Below, in pieces: positions 5,096-6,421 of a DNA stretch of 6,421 nucleotides. The notes below the pieces were generated by a model, which was not told the origin of the DNA, made no database searches, and was given only the letters and a program-made list of their open reading frames with translations. Each line of letters starts with the position of its first letter. Within the stretch, counting starts at the first letter, position 1. Source of the stretch: CAYRIF01 sp964424205 (lineage in GTDB: Bacteria > Bacteroidota > Bacteroidia > Cytophagales > Cyclobacteriaceae). A program made the translations under genes and the position numbers. The stretch covers positions 1 through 6,421 of the forward strand of contig CAYRIF010000215.1 in assembly GCA_964424205.1 (NCBI GenBank), in the 5' to 3' direction.

Positions 5096-6302
5096 ATTTC
5101 TAGCATTTATATTTAGTTTTACTGTCCTCGGTCTTTTTGCTCAGGAAAGAACATCTTATTCAGGAGACATTAAAAATGATTCCATATTAGGATTGAAAAA
5201 AATCATACTGACGCCTGCCTTACGAGCTGTAGCCAATGCCGATTTTAGTGATTTAAGAATCTATAATACCGACAAGCAGCAAGCACCTTATTTTATACAG
5301 GCGTACGCTTATCAGACTGCGGAAGCAAGCTTCATTTCTGTTGATAAGAAAATTACGAACACAAAAGCAGAAACGGAAGTCACCATCAGTAATCCTAACA
5401 AAAAAATATTTCATGCTTTTACTTTTCAATTATCCAATGCCAACGTGAATAAAAGCTGCAAAATAGAAGGAAGTGACAACAACGAAAAGTGGTATGTTAT
5501 TTCAGAAAAAATTTACTTAAACTTGTCAGAAAATACCACCGAAGGGTTCAACTATTACAATATCAATTTTCCTTCGATCGATTATAAGCATATACGTTTG
5601 GTGATTAATGACTCGCTTTCAGCGCCGCTTCACATCAAAGACATTGGGCATTTTAAATATAAAAAATTATCAAACGAATTCAAATATCAATCTTTGGATT
5701 ACCAATATGCAATTCAGCAAAAAGAAAAGGAAACGCTCATTCACATCACTGCAGACCAGGCTTACGAAATCAATAAACTGAGTCTGAACATTGACAGTCC
5801 CAAGTTCTTCAGTAGAAGTGCAACATTATATACTATAGACACCCTGGACAAAAAATCAAGGAGACAAATTATTGATAATATTTACTTTAGCTCAAAAACC
5901 ACCAATACTTTCAAAGATCTCAACATCCAGAAAAAAGATTTTTGGATAAGCATAGACAATAAAGATAACCAGCCCTTGTCCATTGTTGGCATTGATTTCT
6001 ATCAGAAAGAAAAATACTTAGTAGCTGATTTGCAACCAAACACAAGCTATAGCATCGTGGCAGGAGATAAAAAGTTAAAAAAACCATCCTACGATTTGGT
6101 AAACTTCACAGATGACATCGCCTACAATCTGCCATTACTAAAAATAGAAAACGAAAACATCATTACCCAAGAAAAAACCTCAGTACAAAAAGAAAAATCA
6201 TTCTACGAAGAGGCTTGGTTTATGTGGGTTTGTATTAGTGTGGTGGCGGTAATTATATTGTTTTTTACTTTGTCTTTGTTGAGGAAGACGGAGGAGTTGT
6301 GA
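5079..6302 (+). CDS. DUF3999-like exported protein with C-terminal membrane anchor
   Basis: This 407-residue protein has a signal peptide (1-21, cut expected after LFA before QERT), a long periplasmic part (about 22-378), one membrane helix at about 380-401 (WFMWVCISVVAVIILFFTLSLL) and a short tail RKTEEL. The segment about 111-195 (FHAFTFQLSN...CKIEGSDNNEKWYVISE...HIRLVIND) has the look of a discoidin/galactose-binding-like beta-sandwich: a strand pair, then G-S-D-N-xx-KW. Position next to DUF2339 and the overall plan match the DUF3999 family, for which no reaction is known. It starts at ATG 5079, with ATG 5082 as an equal choice, so it overlaps the DUF2339 gene by 17 or 14 nt, implying co-translation and probably a complex whose membrane part is DUF2339 and periplasmic part is this protein. 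The gene is intact although its partner is interrupted. The family call rests on context and architecture. Confidence 0.82.
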   Translation: MMRKNKFLAFIFSFTVLGLFAQERTSYSGDIKNDSILGLKKIILTPALRAVANADFSDLRIYNTDKQQAPYFIQAYAYQTAEASFISVDKKITNTKAETEVTISNPNKKIFHAFTFQLSNANVNKSCKIEGSDNNEKWYVISEKIYLNLSENTTEGFNYYNINFPSIDYKHIRLVINDSLSAPLHIKDIGHFKYKKLSNEFKYQSLDYQYAIQQKEKETLIHITADQAYEINKLSLNIDSPKFFSRSATLYTIDTLDKKSRRQIIDNIYFSSKTTNTFKDLNIQKKDFWISIDNKDNQPLSIVGIDFYQKEKYLVADLQPNTSYSIVAGDKKLKKPSYDLVNFTDDIAYNLPLLKIENENIITQEKTSVQKEKSFYEEAWFMWVCISVVAVIILFFTLSLLRKTEEL

Positions 6303-6421
6303 GTTGCACATTAGACACTCTTATTTTAACTAACAAAAAATGAAAATATCATCAACCGATAAATTATTTAACCCAACTTGCAAATTAAATATATGTCATA
6401 AAATATAATATTTTTATTATA
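6303..6421. other. Downstream tail without supported gene
   Basis: After the DUF3999 stop there is no GC-rich hairpin with a T-run, so no terminator is visible for the rightward block within the window. A 22-codon frame (ATG 6340 to TAA 6408) has no distinguishing features and is probably chance. The last bases form A/T-only symmetry, TATAATA-TTTT-TATTATA (6404-6421), too weak to be a stable hairpin and cut off by the window edge. Confidence 0.45.

Noticed and set aside
6340..6408. Plus-strand 22-codon frame after DUF3999
   Set aside because: It is very short, of AT-driven composition, and without a promoter or any recognisable sequence.
6404..6421. A/T-only palindrome as terminator of the rightward block
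   Set aside because: The stem has no G-C pairs and the window ends before any T-run can be judged.

Overview
The window is AT-rich DNA (roughly one third G+C by eye) from a member of the Bacteroidota, probably a flavobacterium-like or sphingobacterium-like lineage. The evidence is the gene families (two DUF4252 proteins beside an ECF sigma factor; a DUF2339/DUF3999 pair), A/T-rich start regions without Shine-Dalgarno sequences, signal peptides ending in A-Q, and intergenic repeats of a style common in this phylum. The species cannot be named from the sequence.

Two divergent gene blocks flank a 309-bp intergenic region. Leftward (minus strand, 2359 to 205) runs a four-gene block: an ECF sigma-70 factor (1847-2359), a single-pass membrane protein that overlaps it by 14 nt and is probably its anti-sigma partner (1336-1860), and two exported DUF4252 paralogues (812-1327 and 205-702). 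A convincing rho-independent terminator (126-149) closes it. The likely logic is that the membrane protein holds the sigma factor until an envelope signal arrives, and the two small periplasmic or surface proteins are outputs or sensors of that switch. Upstream of the sigma gene lies a TGTAAC-N16-CGTC arrangement that looks like an ECF-type promoter, overlapping a TAnnTTTG housekeeping-type box.

Rightward (plus strand, 2669 to 6302) are a very large polytopic DUF2339 protein and an overlapping DUF3999 protein with a signal peptide, a large periplasmic domain and one C-terminal membrane helix. The DUF2339 gene is interrupted: its natural start is ATG 2669, but TAA at 2735-2737 stops the frame after 22 codons. 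The same frame then stays open for 129 codons without any ATG, GTG or TTG before running into the conserved membrane region. This is either a recent nonsense mutation, a sequencing error, or an unusual readthrough/restart arrangement.

The divergent intergenic region (2360-2668) is dense in structure: a 50-bp inverted repeat (2424-2473), a small palindrome, a GC-rich hairpin (2486-2509), and a stretch open in several frames (2534-2690) that looks like an interspersed repeat or gene relic. The first 120 bases hold no clear gene; bases 1-52 may be the end of an insertion sequence. Bases 6303-6421 hold no supported gene. No RNA genes or CRISPR were seen.
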